A stretch of DNA of 64,000 bases from Streptomyces griseoluteus (GCF_004784465.1 NZ_SRRU01000002.1:186001-250000); one strand, 5' to 3'; counted from the stretch's first letter, positions 45,295-54,368 are shown. Numbers and translations are program-made. The notes: a model not told the origin generated them from the sequence alone.

Positions 45295-46260
45295 CTACTC
45301 GCCCTGTGCGGCGGTCAGCCCCTGTACTCGTCCCACCACCGACACCGGCCCCCCGCCCGCGGGGTCCACCGCTGCCTGGTTGGCGACGAACTCGAGCGTC
45401 AGGGACTGCTTCACCTCGCCCTTGGTGAGGGCCTGGACGTCCCGGTTGGGTACGGCGACGGAGGTTCCGGCGGCGGCCGTGCGTTTTTCGTAGTGGTGGG
45501 AGGCGAAGAAGACGAGCGTGCCTCCGTCCGCCGTACGGAGGGCCAGGGGGGCGAAGGCGTCGCGGGTCAGCGGTTCGTCGATGTACTGGCGTACCAGCCC
45601 CGGCTTGCGGGCCTGTTGCGCACGGATCGCGCGCCAGCCGCTCGTGCTCGGGCCGTCGGCGAACGTCCTGCCCCCGTCCCGCAGATAGGCCGCGTACCGC
45701 GAGCTCAGGTCAGGGGCCGGTACGGCCTCGGCCCAGCCGTCCGCCCCCACCCGGAACTTCGGCACCTGCCGGGCGGGGACCAGCGTCAGATACGTCACCC
45801 GCCACGACTCGCCGAGACCGTCCCGCACGAACACCATCAACCACCGCGCGGAACCCCCCTTGTTGCCCTGGGCGTCCACGACGAACCACCGGGGCCAGCC
45901 GGCCTTCGCCGGAATGGTGAACCTGGCGTCGGTCAGGGTCAGCGGAGTGTGCCGGGAGTTCCCGCCCGGATTGTTCGCGTGCCCCGCCTTCAGCCGCGCG
46001 GAGTCGATCGCGCCGAACGCGCCGGTGACATACCCGGCGTCGAGAGAGGAGTCGAAGGCCCGGTCGGCCTTGTTGTACGCGTCCGTGAACCGGGCCAGAG
46101 CGCGGGCGGCCTCCGCGCGGCTCGCCGCCGGCAGCACCTCCCGCTCGCCGTGCACCACGACACACCCGCTGGTCATCAGCGCGCAGGCGGCCAGCGAGGC
46201 CGCTATGCGTACCCTCCGGTTCCGGCCGCGAGCCCCACGACCGCTGCGATCCCTGCTCAT
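45295..46260 (-). CDS. Putative lipoprotein of unknown function
   Basis: A 321-residue preprotein. A basic N-terminus and the hydrophobic segment IAASLAACALMTSGC end in a cysteine that is a likely lipidation site, though TSG before it is a weak lipobox. The mature part alternates helices (ARALARFTDAYNKADRAF) with strand-rich segments (WPRWFVVDAQGNKGGSARWL, GTLVFFASHHYEKR). It resembles a pair of cystatin/NTF2-like folds, as in several Streptomyces lipoproteins, but no function is known. It lies downstream of the efe terminator on the same strand and converges on the primase-like gene. Confidence 0.7.
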   Translation of the reverse strand: MSRDRSGRGARGRNRRVRIAASLAACALMTSGCVVVHGEREVLPAASRAEAARALARFTDAYNKADRAFDSSLDAGYVTGAFGAIDSARLKAGHANNPGGNSRHTPLTLTDARFTIPAKAGWPRWFVVDAQGNKGGSARWLMVFVRDGLGESWRVTYLTLVPARQVPKFRVGADGWAEAVPAPDLSSRYAAYLRDGGRTFADGPSTSGWRAIRAQQARKPGLVRQYIDEPLTRDAFAPLALRTADGGTLVFFASHHYEKRTAAAGTSVAVPNRDVQALTKGEVKQSLTLEFVANQAAVDPAGGGPVSVVGRVQGLTAAQGE

Positions 46261-46274
46261 CAGGCGACGTCACC

Positions 46275-46336
46275 CTCCCCTTCCCGGAGGGGAACCCTAC
46301 CGGGAGGGGAGCAGCGCCCGGCCCCCCGAGGGGCCG
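46275..46336 (-). terminator. Tandem hairpins after the efe operon
   Basis: The first hairpin met by the transcript is CGGCCCC-CCGA-GGGGCCG (46319-46336). The second has arms CTCCCCTTCCCGG (46275-46287) and CCGGGAGGGGAG (46300-46311) with one bulge. Both lie just downstream of the efeU stop at 46338 and before the lipoprotein gene. Confidence 0.65.
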
Positions 46337-46337
46337 T

Positions 46338-47180
46338 CTACTTCGCCGCGCTCGCCGCGGTCCCGGCCGTACGGACGGGGACGCGGGAGGGGAGCAGGAA
46401 CAACGTCAGCACCGGCACCAGATACAGCAGCCACACCGTGAGCTGGACCACCGTGGGGTCGGGCTGGAAGTTCAGGACACCCTTCAGCAGCGTCCCGTAC
46501 CAGCTGTCCGGCGGAATCGTGTCGCTGATGTCGAAGGCCAGGTTCGTCAGCCCCGGCACCCAGCCCGCCTCCTGGAGGTCGTGGACGCCGTACGCGAGGA
46601 CACCCGCCGCGACCACGACCAGCATTCCGCCGGTCCAGGTGAAGAACTTCGCCAGGTTGATGCGCAGCGCGCCCCGGTAGAACAGCCATCCCAGCAGCAC
46701 CGCCGTGGCGATACCGAGGGCGACGCCGATCAGCGGGCGCGGAGTGCCGTCACTCGCCGCGTGCACCGACGCCCAGACGAACAGTGCGGTCTCCAGCCCC
46801 TCCCGGCCCACCGCGAGGAACGCGGTGGCGACCAGCGCGCCCGTACCCATGGCGAGGGCGGCGTCGAGCCGGCCGTGCAGCTCCGACTTCAGGTGCCGGG
46901 CGGTGCGCCGCATCCAGAACACCATCCACGTCACCAGGCCCACCGCGAGGATGGACAGCGAGCCGCCCAGCGCCTCCTGTGCCTGGAACGTCAGCTCCTG
47001 CGAGCCGAATTCGAGCGCGAAGCCGAAGCCCAGGGCGAGTGCGACCGCGATGGCGATGCCGGTCCAGATCGGCTTCAACGCCTCCCGGCGGCCGGTCTTG
47101 ACCAGGTAGGCGATCAGGATGCAGACGACGAGCGACGCCTCCAGACCCTCGCGCAGACCGATCAGATAGTTGGAGAACAC
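46338..47180 (-). CDS. efeU: Iron permease EfeU/FTR1 family
   Basis: A 280-residue, seven-helix membrane protein. It carries both REGLE ferric-binding motifs: IGLREGLEASLVV in helix 1 and AVGREGLETALFV in helix 4. It moves ferric iron across the membrane with EfeO and EfeB. It starts at GTG 47180, 3 nt after the efeB stop, and is the last gene of efeO-efeB-efeU, the order seen in streptomycetes (E. coli has efeU first). Confidence 0.95.
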   Translation of the reverse strand: MFSNYLIGLREGLEASLVVCILIAYLVKTGRREALKPIWTGIAIAVALALGFGFALEFGSQELTFQAQEALGGSLSILAVGLVTWMVFWMRRTARHLKSELHGRLDAALAMGTGALVATAFLAVGREGLETALFVWASVHAASDGTPRPLIGVALGIATAVLLGWLFYRGALRINLAKFFTWTGGMLVVVAAGVLAYGVHDLQEAGWVPGLTNLAFDISDTIPPDSWYGTLLKGVLNFQPDPTVVQLTVWLLYLVPVLTLFLLPSRVPVRTAGTAASAAK

Positions 47181-47183
47181 GGA

Positions 47184-48437
47184 CTACGCCTCCTTGGAGA
47201 ACAGCGCCCGGCCCCACCAGTCGTGGGAGTCACGGACACCGGGCGGGACCGCGAAGACCGCCGAACCCACGTGCTGGATGTACTCGTTGAGCGCGTCGTG
47301 CGCGGAGAGCCGCCGCTGGAGCGGGATGAACCCCTCGCGCACGTCACGCTGGTAGGCCAGGAAGAACAGGCCCGCGTCCAGGCGGCCGAGCCCGTCCGTG
47401 CCGTCGGTGAAGGAGTAGCCCCGGCGCAGGATGGTGATCCCGTCGTTGGAGTCGGGGTGGGCCAGGCGCACATGGGCGTCGGGCTTCATCGCCTTCAGGA
47501 ACGGCGCGTCGTGCTCCTTCGCCTTCCCGACCGGCGCCCCCTCGCCCTTGTCCCGGCCGAACACGTCCTCCTGCTCCTGGAGCGAAGCACGGTCCCAGGT
47601 CTCGATGTTCATCCGGATGCGCCGCGCGACCAGATACGAACCCCCGGTCATCCAGGCCGACTTGGCGTCGCCGTCCGACGCGGACACCCAGACGTGCTTG
47701 TCCAGCCGGGCGGTCTCGGTGCCGGCGATGTTGCGGGTGCCGTCCTTGAAGCCCATCAGGTTGCGAGGGGTCTGGGCGTCCGGCGTGGTCGAGGAGGTCT
47801 TGCCGAACCCCAGCTGGGACCAGCGCACCGCGACCTTGCCGAAGCCGACGCGGGCCAGATTGCGGATGGCGTGCACCGCCACCTGCGGATCGTCCGCGCA
47901 CGCCTGCACACAGAGGTCGCCCCCGGTGCGGGACTTGTCCAGGTTGTCGCCGGGGAACTTCGGCAGGTCCGCCAGCGCGGGCGGGCGCCGGTCGGCCAGG
48001 CCGAACCGCTCGAAGAGGGAGGGCCCGAAGCCCACCGTGAGGGTCAGCCGGGAGGGGCTCAGGCCCAGCGCCTCGCCGGTGTCGTCCGGCGGGGCCTCGG
48101 CGAGCCCGCCGTAGGCGCCCTCACCGACCGGCTTCCCGGCCGTCATCAGCCGGGCCGCGGCCGTCCAGTCCTTGAGCAACTGGACGAACTCCGCGCGGTC
48201 CTCCGTCTTCACGTCGAACGCGGCGAAGTGCAGCCGGTCCTGCACCGGGGTGGCGATGCCCGCCTGGTGGGGGCCGTGGAACTCCACGGCGCCGCCCGAG
48301 CCTGCCGACGCCGGGCTCGGGCCGTCGTGGGACAGTGCCACACCGCCGCCCGCCGCGGCGGCGCCGAGCGCGAGCCCGGCACCGCCCCATCCGATCAGCG
48401 CGCGCCGCGAGGGTCCGCCACGCTCGTTCTCGTTCAT
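47184..48437 (-). CDS. efeB: Tat-exported DyP-type heme peroxidase EfeB (DtpA-like)
   Basis: A 417-residue preprotein. The twin-arginine signal is PSRRALIGWGGAGLALG. The DyP fold shows the distal GFKDGTRN (GxxDG, catalytic Asp) and the proximal histidine region VRLAHPDSNDG. In E. coli EfeB assists periplasmic iron uptake. In S. lividans the orthologue DtpA is a Tat-exported DyP linked to maturation of the copper oxidase GlxA; orthology is by memory of the operon type. It starts 17 bp after efeO. Confidence 0.95.
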   Translation of the reverse strand: MNENERGGPSRRALIGWGGAGLALGAAAAGGGVALSHDGPSPASAGSGGAVEFHGPHQAGIATPVQDRLHFAAFDVKTEDRAEFVQLLKDWTAAARLMTAGKPVGEGAYGGLAEAPPDDTGEALGLSPSRLTLTVGFGPSLFERFGLADRRPPALADLPKFPGDNLDKSRTGGDLCVQACADDPQVAVHAIRNLARVGFGKVAVRWSQLGFGKTSSTTPDAQTPRNLMGFKDGTRNIAGTETARLDKHVWVSASDGDAKSAWMTGGSYLVARRIRMNIETWDRASLQEQEDVFGRDKGEGAPVGKAKEHDAPFLKAMKPDAHVRLAHPDSNDGITILRRGYSFTDGTDGLGRLDAGLFFLAYQRDVREGFIPLQRRLSAHDALNEYIQHVGSAVFAVPPGVRDSHDWWGRALFSKEA

Positions 48438-48454
48438 CTCCCGTGCTCCCGTGC

Positions 48455-49591
48455 CTACTTGACGACCGCGGCCGCGAGCTTGGAGAGCGGCTCGGCCAGG
48501 GCGTTCACCGCGTCGGACAGCTCCTTGCGCTGGTCCTTGCCGACCTTGTCGTAGGAGACGAAGTCGTAGGAGTCCTTGGCGGGGCGGTACTTGTCCAGCA
48601 GCTTGTCCAGCGCCGCGAACTGCTTGTCCAGTTCACCGGTGAGCGCGGAGTCGTTCTTGGCGGCGACCGGCTTCAGCAGCTCGTACGCCTTCTGCGCGCC
48701 CTCGACGTTGCCCTTGAAGTCGACCAGGTCGGTGTGCGCGTAGCGGTCCTCCTCACCGGTGACCTTGCCGGTGGCGACCTCGTCCAGCAGCTCCTTGGCG
48801 CCGTTGGCCATGGAGGTCGGGGTGATCTCGGCCTTGCCGACGCGGCGCTGCCAGTCCTTGAGGTCGGTGACCAGCTCGGCGGCGAGCTTCTTGTCCCCGG
48901 CGCCGATCTTCTTGTCCTGCCAGAGGGACTTCTCCAGCCGGTGCCAGCCGGTCCACTTCTGGCCGTCCTCCAGGCCGTCCTCGCGGGTGTCGACCTTGGG
49001 GTCGATGTCACCGAAGGACTCGGCGACCGGCTCGGTGCGCTCCCAGCCGAGCCGCGAGGGCGCGTACGCCTTCTTCGCGGCGTCGAGGTCGCCGGCCTGG
49101 ACCGCCTTGGCGAAGGTCTCGGCGAGCGGGACCGTCTCGTCGGCCTGGTCCTGGGCGTACTCGCGGTATCCGGCGACCGCTGCGTCCAGCGCCGGGTTCC
49201 GCTTGGTGGACCTGCCGGAACCGGTCACGTCCAGCTTCTGCCGGACGCCGTGGCCCTTCATGCCGGGACGGCAGGCGATCTCGTACGAGCCCGCCTTCAC
49301 CTCGGCGGTCAGCGTGTACTTGGTGCCCGGCCCGATGTTCTCCTTCTCGGAGACGATCCGGTCGTCGGGGAAGACGATCTCGACCTCGGTGGCGCGCGAG
49401 CCCTTGTTCTCGATCTTCAGGGTGACCTGGCCGGCCGGAACCGACTTCGCGGAGGTGTCGCACCTGGTGTCCGCGGCGGTGACCTGGATGGCGTCGCCGC
49501 CCTTGGCGTCGCTCTTGGCGGTACAGGCCGACAGGGCGGTCAGCGCGGCGGCCGCGGTGGCGGCGATCGCGATCGGACGGGCGGCTCGCAT
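48455..49591 (-). CDS. efeO: Iron-uptake lipoprotein EfeO (cupredoxin plus M75 domain)
   Basis: A 378-residue lipoprotein with lipobox LSAC (cysteine ~23). Residues ~35-120 form a cupredoxin-like domain (VPAGQVTLKIENKGSRATEV, EIACRPGMKGHG). Residues ~135-375 are the EfeO/imelysin-type M75 domain with the metal-binding HxxE in GWHRLEKSLW. It captures ferric or ferrous iron and hands it to EfeU. It is the first gene of the operon; an iron box lies 50-70 bp upstream. Confidence 0.94.
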   Translation of the reverse strand: MRAARPIAIAATAAAALTALSACTAKSDAKGGDAIQVTAADTRCDTSAKSVPAGQVTLKIENKGSRATEVEIVFPDDRIVSEKENIGPGTKYTLTAEVKAGSYEIACRPGMKGHGVRQKLDVTGSGRSTKRNPALDAAVAGYREYAQDQADETVPLAETFAKAVQAGDLDAAKKAYAPSRLGWERTEPVAESFGDIDPKVDTREDGLEDGQKWTGWHRLEKSLWQDKKIGAGDKKLAAELVTDLKDWQRRVGKAEITPTSMANGAKELLDEVATGKVTGEEDRYAHTDLVDFKGNVEGAQKAYELLKPVAAKNDSALTGELDKQFAALDKLLDKYRPAKDSYDFVSYDKVGKDQRKELSDAVNALAEPLSKLAAAVVK

Positions 49592-49638
49592 ACGGGCTCC
49601 AGGCGGTCAGGGCGGCATGAACCCGCCCGCTCGTTCGG

Positions 49639-49657
49639 TGAGGCTTGCCTAACTTAC
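49639..49657 (-). promoter_or_regulatory. DmdR/IdeR-type iron box upstream of efeO
   Basis: TGAGGCTTGCCTAACTTAC (plus strand) matches about 14 of 19 positions of the actinobacterial iron box TTAGGTTAGGCTAACCTAA in its minus-strand orientation, including the TTAGGC core. It is ~48 bp upstream of the efeO start, in position to block transcription when iron-loaded DmdR binds. Confidence 0.65.
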
Positions 49658-49803
49658 CCGACCCTTAGTCCGTCCGTCCCCGCCTGATACCGGATTCGAA
49701 CGGTACGAAAAGATCACAGACACGACTTGATGTCGGCGTCCAAAAAACGATCTCAAGCAATGGCAAAGAGCAGGTCAAGCGCCCGCGATGCTTCAATGCA
49801 CCG

Positions 49804-50448
49804 GTGACTGACTACGACGTGCTCCGGGTCTTCTGCGGCCCCTCGGGCGGCTACGGCAACGAACTGGGCGTCGTCCGCGAGGGCTCGCTCATGCCCGGAC
49901 GGGACGACCGGCAGGCGCTCGCCGCCAAACTCGGCTTCAGCGAGACCGTGTTCGTGGACGACCCCGAGCGCGGGGTGATCGACATCTACACCCCCGTCTC
50001 CCGGCTGCCCTTCGCGGGCCACCCCTGCGTCGGCACCGCCTGGCTGCTCGACGTACCCGAACTGGTCACACCCGCCGGGGAGGTCGGCACCCGGCTGGAC
50101 GGCGAGTTCACCTGGATCGAGGCCCGCGCGGAGTGGGTCCCGCCGCGCACCCTGCGCCAGTACGCGAGCGCCGCCGAGGTCGACGCCCTGGAGGTGCCCC
50201 CGCCGGGTGAGTGGATCTACGCCTGGGCGTGGGAGGAGGAGGCGGCAGGACGGGTACGGGCCCGTGCCTTCCCCGGCCGGGACGACGGGATCGACGAGGA
50301 CGAGGCGACCGGCGCGGCCGCGCTGCTGCTCACCGACCGGCTCGGCCGCGCCCTCAACATCACCCAGGGCCGCGGCTCCCAGATCCTCACCGCTCCCCAG
50401 CCGCACGGCTGGGTGGAGGTGGGCGGCCGGGTCGTGCTGGAGCGCTGA
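49804..50448 (+). CDS. PhzF-family isomerase-like protein, compact
   Basis: A 214-residue protein from GTG 49804. PhzF signatures are present: GYGNELGVV near the N-terminus, FSETVFV with the catalytic Glu, SRLPFAGHPCVGTAW, and DEDEATGAAALLL in the second half. Typical members have 260-300 residues; the shortness comes from the stretch between the two duplicated halves (about residues 110-135). It likely catalyses an isomerisation or proton-transfer on a small metabolite; there is no phenazine cluster nearby. It converges on the methionine aminopeptidase gene. Confidence 0.83.
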   Translation: MTDYDVLRVFCGPSGGYGNELGVVREGSLMPGRDDRQALAAKLGFSETVFVDDPERGVIDIYTPVSRLPFAGHPCVGTAWLLDVPELVTPAGEVGTRLDGEFTWIEARAEWVPPRTLRQYASAAEVDALEVPPPGEWIYAWAWEEEAAGRVRARAFPGRDDGIDEDEATGAAALLLTDRLGRALNITQGRGSQILTAPQPHGWVEVGGRVVLER

Positions 50449-50468
50449 CGCCCTGGGGCGCTGACGCC

Positions 50469-51326
50469 CTAGGGGAGAGTCAGGATGTCCGCGCCGGTGT
50501 CCGTCACCACGAGGGTGTGCTCGAACTGGGCCGTGCGCTTGCGGTCCTTGGTGACCACGGTCCAGCCGTCGTCCCACATGTCGTACTCGTGGGTGCCGAG
50601 GGTCAGCATCGGCTCGATGGTGAAGGTCATGCCGGGCTTGATGACCGTGGTGGCGTGCGGGGAGTCGTAGTGCGGCACGATCAGCCCCGAGTGGAACGAC
50701 GAGTTGATGCCGTGGCCGGTGAAGTCCCGCACGACGCCGTAGCCGAAGCGCTTGGCGTAGGACTCGATGACCCGGCCGATGATGTTGATCTGCCGGCCGG
50801 GCCTGACCGCCTTGATCGCCCGGTTCAGCGCCTCGCGGGTGCGCTCGACCAGCAGGCGGGACTCGTCGTCCACCTCGCCCACCAGATAGGTGGCGTTGTT
50901 GTCGCCGTGCACCCCGCCGATGTACGCGGTGACGTCCAGGTTGACGATGTCGCCGTCCCTCAGCACCGTCGAGTCCGGGATGCCGTGACAGATGACCTCG
51001 TTGACCGAGGTGCACAGCGACTTGGGGAAGCCGCGGTAACCCAGCGTCGACGGGTAGGCCCCGTAGTCGCACATGTAGTCGTGCGCGACCTTGTCGAGCT
51101 GGTCCGTGGTGACACCGGGGGCGATGATCTTCGCCGCCTCCGCCATGGCCTGCGCGGCGATCCGGCCGGCGGTCCGCATCGCCTCGATCGTCTCGGGCGT
51201 CTGCACCTCCGGACCGGTGTACGGCGCGGGCGCGGGCTTTCCTACGTACTCCGGGCGGCGGATGTTCCCGGGCACCGGGCGGGTGGGGGAGAGCTCCCCT
51301 GGTACGAGCAGCGACTGGCCAGACAT
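50469..51326 (-). CDS. map: Type I methionine aminopeptidase
   Basis: A 285-residue enzyme. The five metal ligands are present in order: D in [20 protein letters not shown] (both Asp), H in DFTGHGI, E in FTIEPML and E in AQFEHT. It removes the initiator methionine from nascent proteins. The ~40-residue N-terminal extension (with [15 protein letters not shown]) is the SH3-binding-like linker common in actinobacterial MetAP1c. ATG 51326 is chosen; TTAGACT lies only ~8 nt upstream, so the mRNA may have a very short leader. Confidence 0.95.
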   Translation of the reverse strand: MSGQSLLVPGELSPTRPVPGNIRRPEYVGKPAPAPYTGPEVQTPETIEAMRTAGRIAAQAMAEAAKIIAPGVTTDQLDKVAHDYMCDYGAYPSTLGYRGFPKSLCTSVNEVICHGIPDSTVLRDGDIVNLDVTAYIGGVHGDNNATYLVGEVDDESRLLVERTREALNRAIKAVRPGRQINIIGRVIESYAKRFGYGVVRDFTGHGINSSFHSGLIVPHYDSPHATTVIKPGMTFTIEPMLTLGTHEYDMWDDGWTVVTKDRKRTAQFEHTLVVTDTGADILTLP

Positions 51327-51384
51327 GCCAGCGAGTCTAACCAGCGGGCATGGGGGAACATGTGGGTGGCGAGAGGAGCCGTCG

Positions 51385-51615
51385 ATGTCCGTGTTCAAGA
51401 AGCGCGCCAAGGGCAAGCCGGGCGAGTGGTACTACTGCCTGGAGCACAAGAAGGTCGAGGAGGGCCCCGACTGTCCCGGCGAGGACCGTCTGGGTCCCTA
51501 CGCCTCCCCGGACGAGGCGCGCCACGCGATGGAGATCGCCCGCGAGCGCAACCTCGAGTGGGAGAACGACCCGCGCTGGCACGACACCCCGCCCGACGAG
51601 TCCGACAAGGACTGA
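51385..51615 (+). CDS. Small conserved hypothetical protein
   Basis: A 76-residue acidic protein from ATG 51385 with GAGAGGAG 6-7 nt upstream. It has [20 protein letters not shown], where C...H...C might bind a metal, followed by [18 protein letters not shown] and WENDPRWHD, a SPOR-like helix pattern seen in small actinobacterial proteins. There is no known function. It is divergent from map (58 bp) and is followed by a clear terminator. Confidence 0.72.
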   Translation: MSVFKKRAKGKPGEWYYCLEHKKVEEGPDCPGEDRLGPYASPDEARHAMEIARERNLEWENDPRWHDTPPDESDKD

Positions 51616-51640
51616 CGCGGCTCTTTCAGAGTTGACCCTG

Positions 51641-51669
51641 AGCCGCTCCCACCGCTGGTGGGGGCGGCT
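51641..51669 (+). terminator. Terminator hairpin
   Basis: AGCCGCTCCCACC (51641-51653), loop GCT, GGTGGGGGCGGCT (51657-51669): 13 pairs with one G-U, 25 bp beyond the stop of the small plus-strand gene and 38 bp before the end of the convergent gene. Confidence 0.75.
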
Positions 51670-51706
51670 TCGTGTTTCCTCACCAGAGCTTCCCACCTGG
51701 GCGTCC

Positions 51707-52303
51707 TCACCAGGGCGCTGCCGGCGGCGCCGTCAGGGTCTCCGCCAGCCGGGAGAGCCGGTCCCTAAACCCCCGGCGGGCCCTGGGCGGCCCCGCGTTC
51801 TCGCCGGCCGCCGCGCTCACCAGGTGCTGCACGCTGTCCAGGTCCAGCTCCGCGCCGTCCGGCACCGCCAGCGTCTCGTGCGCCATCGCCGCCAGCTCGC
51901 TCCCGCCCGCCCCGAGCGCCAGTACGGTCACCCCGGCCCGGCGTGCGCTGTGCACCCGCTCCAGCAGCTCGGCCGGTTCCTCCGGCGCCACCACCAGCAG
52001 GGTCTCGCCGCGCCGGGCCTCCGCGATCCGGCCGGGACCCACCGCCAGATGCGCCGGGTCACCGGGGCGGGCGTGGTGCCGGACCAGGGTGGGGGCCAGC
52101 TCGGGCGTGCCGGACCAGGCCGCCTCGTCCACCAGGTGCGCGGCCAGGTGCCACGGCTCGTACTCCTCGGTGCCCGCCAGCAGCAGGCCGCCGCCGTGGG
52201 CCGTCACCGAGCCGCGCAGCACCCCCGCGAACCGCCGGGTGGCGCCCAACCACTCGGTCCCGGCGAGCACTTCGCGCAGCAGCGCGACCCGTACGGCGTC
52301 CAT
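51707..52303 (-). CDS. Hypothetical protein with SIS-like segment
   Basis: A 198-residue protein from ATG 52303 (MDAVRVALL). Residues ~100-165 (RRGETLLVVAPEEPAELLER, ARRAGVTVLALGAGGSELAA) follow the strand-helix pattern of SIS (sugar isomerase) domains, which bind phospho-sugars. The first half looks helical (WHLAAHLVDEAAW). No catalytic role can be assigned. It is divergent from npdG with 128 bp between them. Confidence 0.6.
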   Translation of the reverse strand: MDAVRVALLREVLAGTEWLGATRRFAGVLRGSVTAHGGGLLLAGTEEYEPWHLAAHLVDEAAWSGTPELAPTLVRHHARPGDPAHLAVGPGRIAEARRGETLLVVAPEEPAELLERVHSARRAGVTVLALGAGGSELAAMAHETLAVPDGAELDLDSVQHLVSAAAGENAGPPRARRGFRDRLSRLAETLTAPPAAPW

Positions 52304-52431
52304 GCGGCCGCATCCTGCCGCAACCGGTCGCTCCCGCACCGCAGTTCACGCGCGGTTCACCCCTGCGGGTACCGCCTGACACGGCCCACCCTCGCCGGGT
52401 GGCGGCGCCGGTACGGACGTAGAGTCGGCCC

Positions 52432-53157
52432 ATGACCTCCAGCGACAGCGCACAGCAGAGCGGATCCGCCCCCGCGAAGGCCCCCGCCAAGGACCCCTGG
52501 GACCTGCCCGACGTCTCCGGGCTGACCGTCGGCGTGATCGGCGGCACCGGACCGCAGGGCAAGGGCCTCGCCTACCGGCTCGCCAAGGCCGGCCAGAAGG
52601 TGATCGTCGGCTCCCGCTCCGCGGACCGCGCGCACGCGGCCGCCGCGGAGCTGGGCCACGGCGTCGAGGGCGCCGAGAACGCCGAGACCGCCCGCCGCAG
52701 CGACGTCGTGATCGTCGCCGTGCCGTGGGACGGCCACGCCGACATCCTGAAGTCGCTCCGCGAGGACCTCGCGGGCAAGCTCGTCGTGGACTGCGTCAAC
52801 CCGCTCGGCTTCGACAAGCAGGGCGCCTACGCGCTCACCGTCGAGGAGGGCAGCGCCGCCCAGCAGGCCGAGGCGCTGCTCCCGGACTCCCGTGTCACCG
52901 CCGCCTTCCACCACCTCTCCGCCGTCCTCCTGGAGGACCCGGAGATCGACGAGATCGACACCGACGTGATGGTCCTCGGCGACAAGCGGGCCGACACCGA
53001 CATCGTGCAGGCCCTCGCCGGCCGCATCCCCGGCATGCGGGGCGTCTTCGCCGGGCGGCTGCGCAACGCCCACCAGGTGGAGGGACTGGTCGCCAACCTG
53101 ATCTCCACCAACCGCCGCTACAAGGCGCACGCCGGGCTCCGCGTCACCGACGTGTGA
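52432..53157 (+). CDS. npdG: F420:NADP oxidoreductase (NADPH-dependent F420 reductase)
   Basis: A 241-residue protein. The Rossmann dinucleotide loop is VGVIGGTGPQGKGLAYRLA, followed by VIVGSRSADRA, whose S-R pair selects NADP. The pattern VVDCVNPLGFD and TAAFHHLSAVLLED fits the F420 oxidoreductase family. It moves hydride between NADPH and coenzyme F420, feeding F420-dependent reductases in the cell. It ends at a strong terminator hairpin (53175-53206). Confidence 0.92.
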   Translation: MTSSDSAQQSGSAPAKAPAKDPWDLPDVSGLTVGVIGGTGPQGKGLAYRLAKAGQKVIVGSRSADRAHAAAAELGHGVEGAENAETARRSDVVIVAVPWDGHADILKSLREDLAGKLVVDCVNPLGFDKQGAYALTVEEGSAAQQAEALLPDSRVTAAFHHLSAVLLEDPEIDEIDTDVMVLGDKRADTDIVQALAGRIPGMRGVFAGRLRNAHQVEGLVANLISTNRRYKAHAGLRVTDV

Positions 53158-53174
53158 CGGCGGCGGGGCCCGAT

Positions 53175-53206
53175 GGGGGACACTGGTCGGCGTAGCAGTG
53201 TCCCCC
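53175..53206 (+). terminator. Terminator hairpin after npdG
   Basis: An 11 bp perfect stem (GGGGGACACTG at 53175-53185 and its complement at 53196-53206) with a 10-base loop, 17 bp after the npdG stop and 16 bp before the next start. Confidence 0.7.
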
Positions 53207-53222
53207 GACAGGAGCCGACCCC

Positions 53223-53417
53223 ATGCCCCGCATCGCCCTCGTCACCCTCGCCGTCTGCGTGCTCGCCGTGGCCGCGGCCGTCGTGTCCTTCGTCCAGGGG
53301 AGCTGGCTGGGGATCGTCTGGGTGCTGCTGGCGGGCCTGACGTCCAACATGGCGTTCCTGGCGATCCGGCGCGACCGGGCCAAGTCCGGCACCGGCACCG
53401 GCTCCGCTACGGGATGA
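53223..53417 (+). CDS. Small two-helix membrane protein
   Basis: A 64-residue protein with helices LVTLAVCVLAVAAAVVSFV and LGIVWVLLAGLTSNMAFLA and a basic/Gly-Thr tail. ATG 53223 has AGGAG 7-8 nt upstream. No family is recognised. Its end overlaps the convergent M50 gene by 11 bp. Separation from npdG by a hairpin suggests its own promoter or partial read-through. Confidence 0.65.
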   Translation: MPRIALVTLAVCVLAVAAAVVSFVQGSWLGIVWVLLAGLTSNMAFLAIRRDRAKSGTGTGSATG

Positions 53418-54207
53418 GCGAGCACCCCTGCGGGGTCTCGGTCCAGAAGCGGTACAGGTAGGAGCCGCAGTCCGAGAAGGCGCCGTCCACGCCCAGCGCG
53501 CTCAGCAGGGTGTAGATCACGTCGAAGAACGCCCAGTTGACCGAGGGCACCCACAGCAGCGCGAACACGATCAGCAGGCCGAACGGCGCGATCGGCTCCA
53601 CCTGCCGCTTGATCCCGTTCGACAGCCAGGGCTCGATCACGCCGTAGCCGTCCAGGCCCGGCACCGGCAGGAAGTTCAGGACCGCCGCCGTGACCTGGAG
53701 CAGCGCGAGGAACGCCAGCGCGTACCGGAAGTCGCGCGGGACGCCGTCCAGCGCGTGCAGCCAGAACGGCGCCGTGCACACCGCCGCGAACAGCACGTTG
53801 GTCAGCGGACCGGCCGCCGAGATCAGGCTGTGCCGCCAGCGGCCCCTGATCCGGCCCCGCTCGATGAAGACCGCGCCGCCCGGCAGACCGATCCCGCCCA
53901 TGATCACGAACAGCACCGGCAGCACGACGCTCAGCAGGGCGTGCGTGTACTTGAGCGGGTTCAGCGTCAGATAGCCCTTGGCGCCGATCGAGATGTCCCC
54001 GCTGTGCAGGGCGGTACGGGCGTGCGCGTACTCGTGCAGGCACAGCGAGACGATCCACGCGGCCGTCACGAACAGGAACACCGCGAGCCCCGGCTGCGCC
54101 GCGAACCCCGTCCAGGTCGCCCAGCCCGTCACCGTCGCGATGGCCACGATTCCGGCGAACACGGGACTGATCCGGCGGTCGCCGGCACGCGAGAGGGCGG
54201 TGGTCAT
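53407..54207 (-). CDS. Site-2-protease-like membrane metalloprotease (M50)
   Basis: A 266-residue polytopic protein. The HExxH zinc site is in VSLCLHEYAHARTA, and the third ligand in FLPVPGLDGYGV (NxxPxPxLDG). Such proteases cleave substrates inside the membrane, for example anti-sigma factors; this compact form (no PDZ or CBS domain) is common in actinobacteria and its substrates are unknown. ATG 54207 is chosen because the N-terminal MTTALSRAGDRRI precedes helix 1 directly. Confidence 0.9.
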   Translation of the reverse strand: MTTALSRAGDRRISPVFAGIVAIATVTGWATWTGFAAQPGLAVFLFVTAAWIVSLCLHEYAHARTALHSGDISIGAKGYLTLNPLKYTHALLSVVLPVLFVIMGGIGLPGGAVFIERGRIRGRWRHSLISAAGPLTNVLFAAVCTAPFWLHALDGVPRDFRYALAFLALLQVTAAVLNFLPVPGLDGYGVIEPWLSNGIKRQVEPIAPFGLLIVFALLWVPSVNWAFFDVIYTLLSALGVDGAFSDCGSYLYRFWTETPQGCSLIP

Positions 54208-54368
54208 GGGGCTCCTGCCTACGGATAAGTGCTGAGGGTCGACCGTACCGGTGATGCGGGGGTAACGTCCCGGCCCCGCCGCCGGGTTCCGGGCCGCCCG
54301 GCACGTCGGTGCGCGCGCCGGTGAAACCCGGAGGCGCCGCGGGTGCGTCCCCAGGGACAATGGACCCC

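Noticed and set aside
49685-49710. GGATTCGAACGG-like sequence resembling a tRNA T-arm
   Set aside because: The flanking bases cannot form a T-stem, and no acceptor, D or anticodon arm is present nearby.
49804-50448. Phenazine biosynthesis gene implied by the PhzF name
   Set aside because: No other phz gene is present; PhzF-like proteins are widespread isomerases of diverse function.
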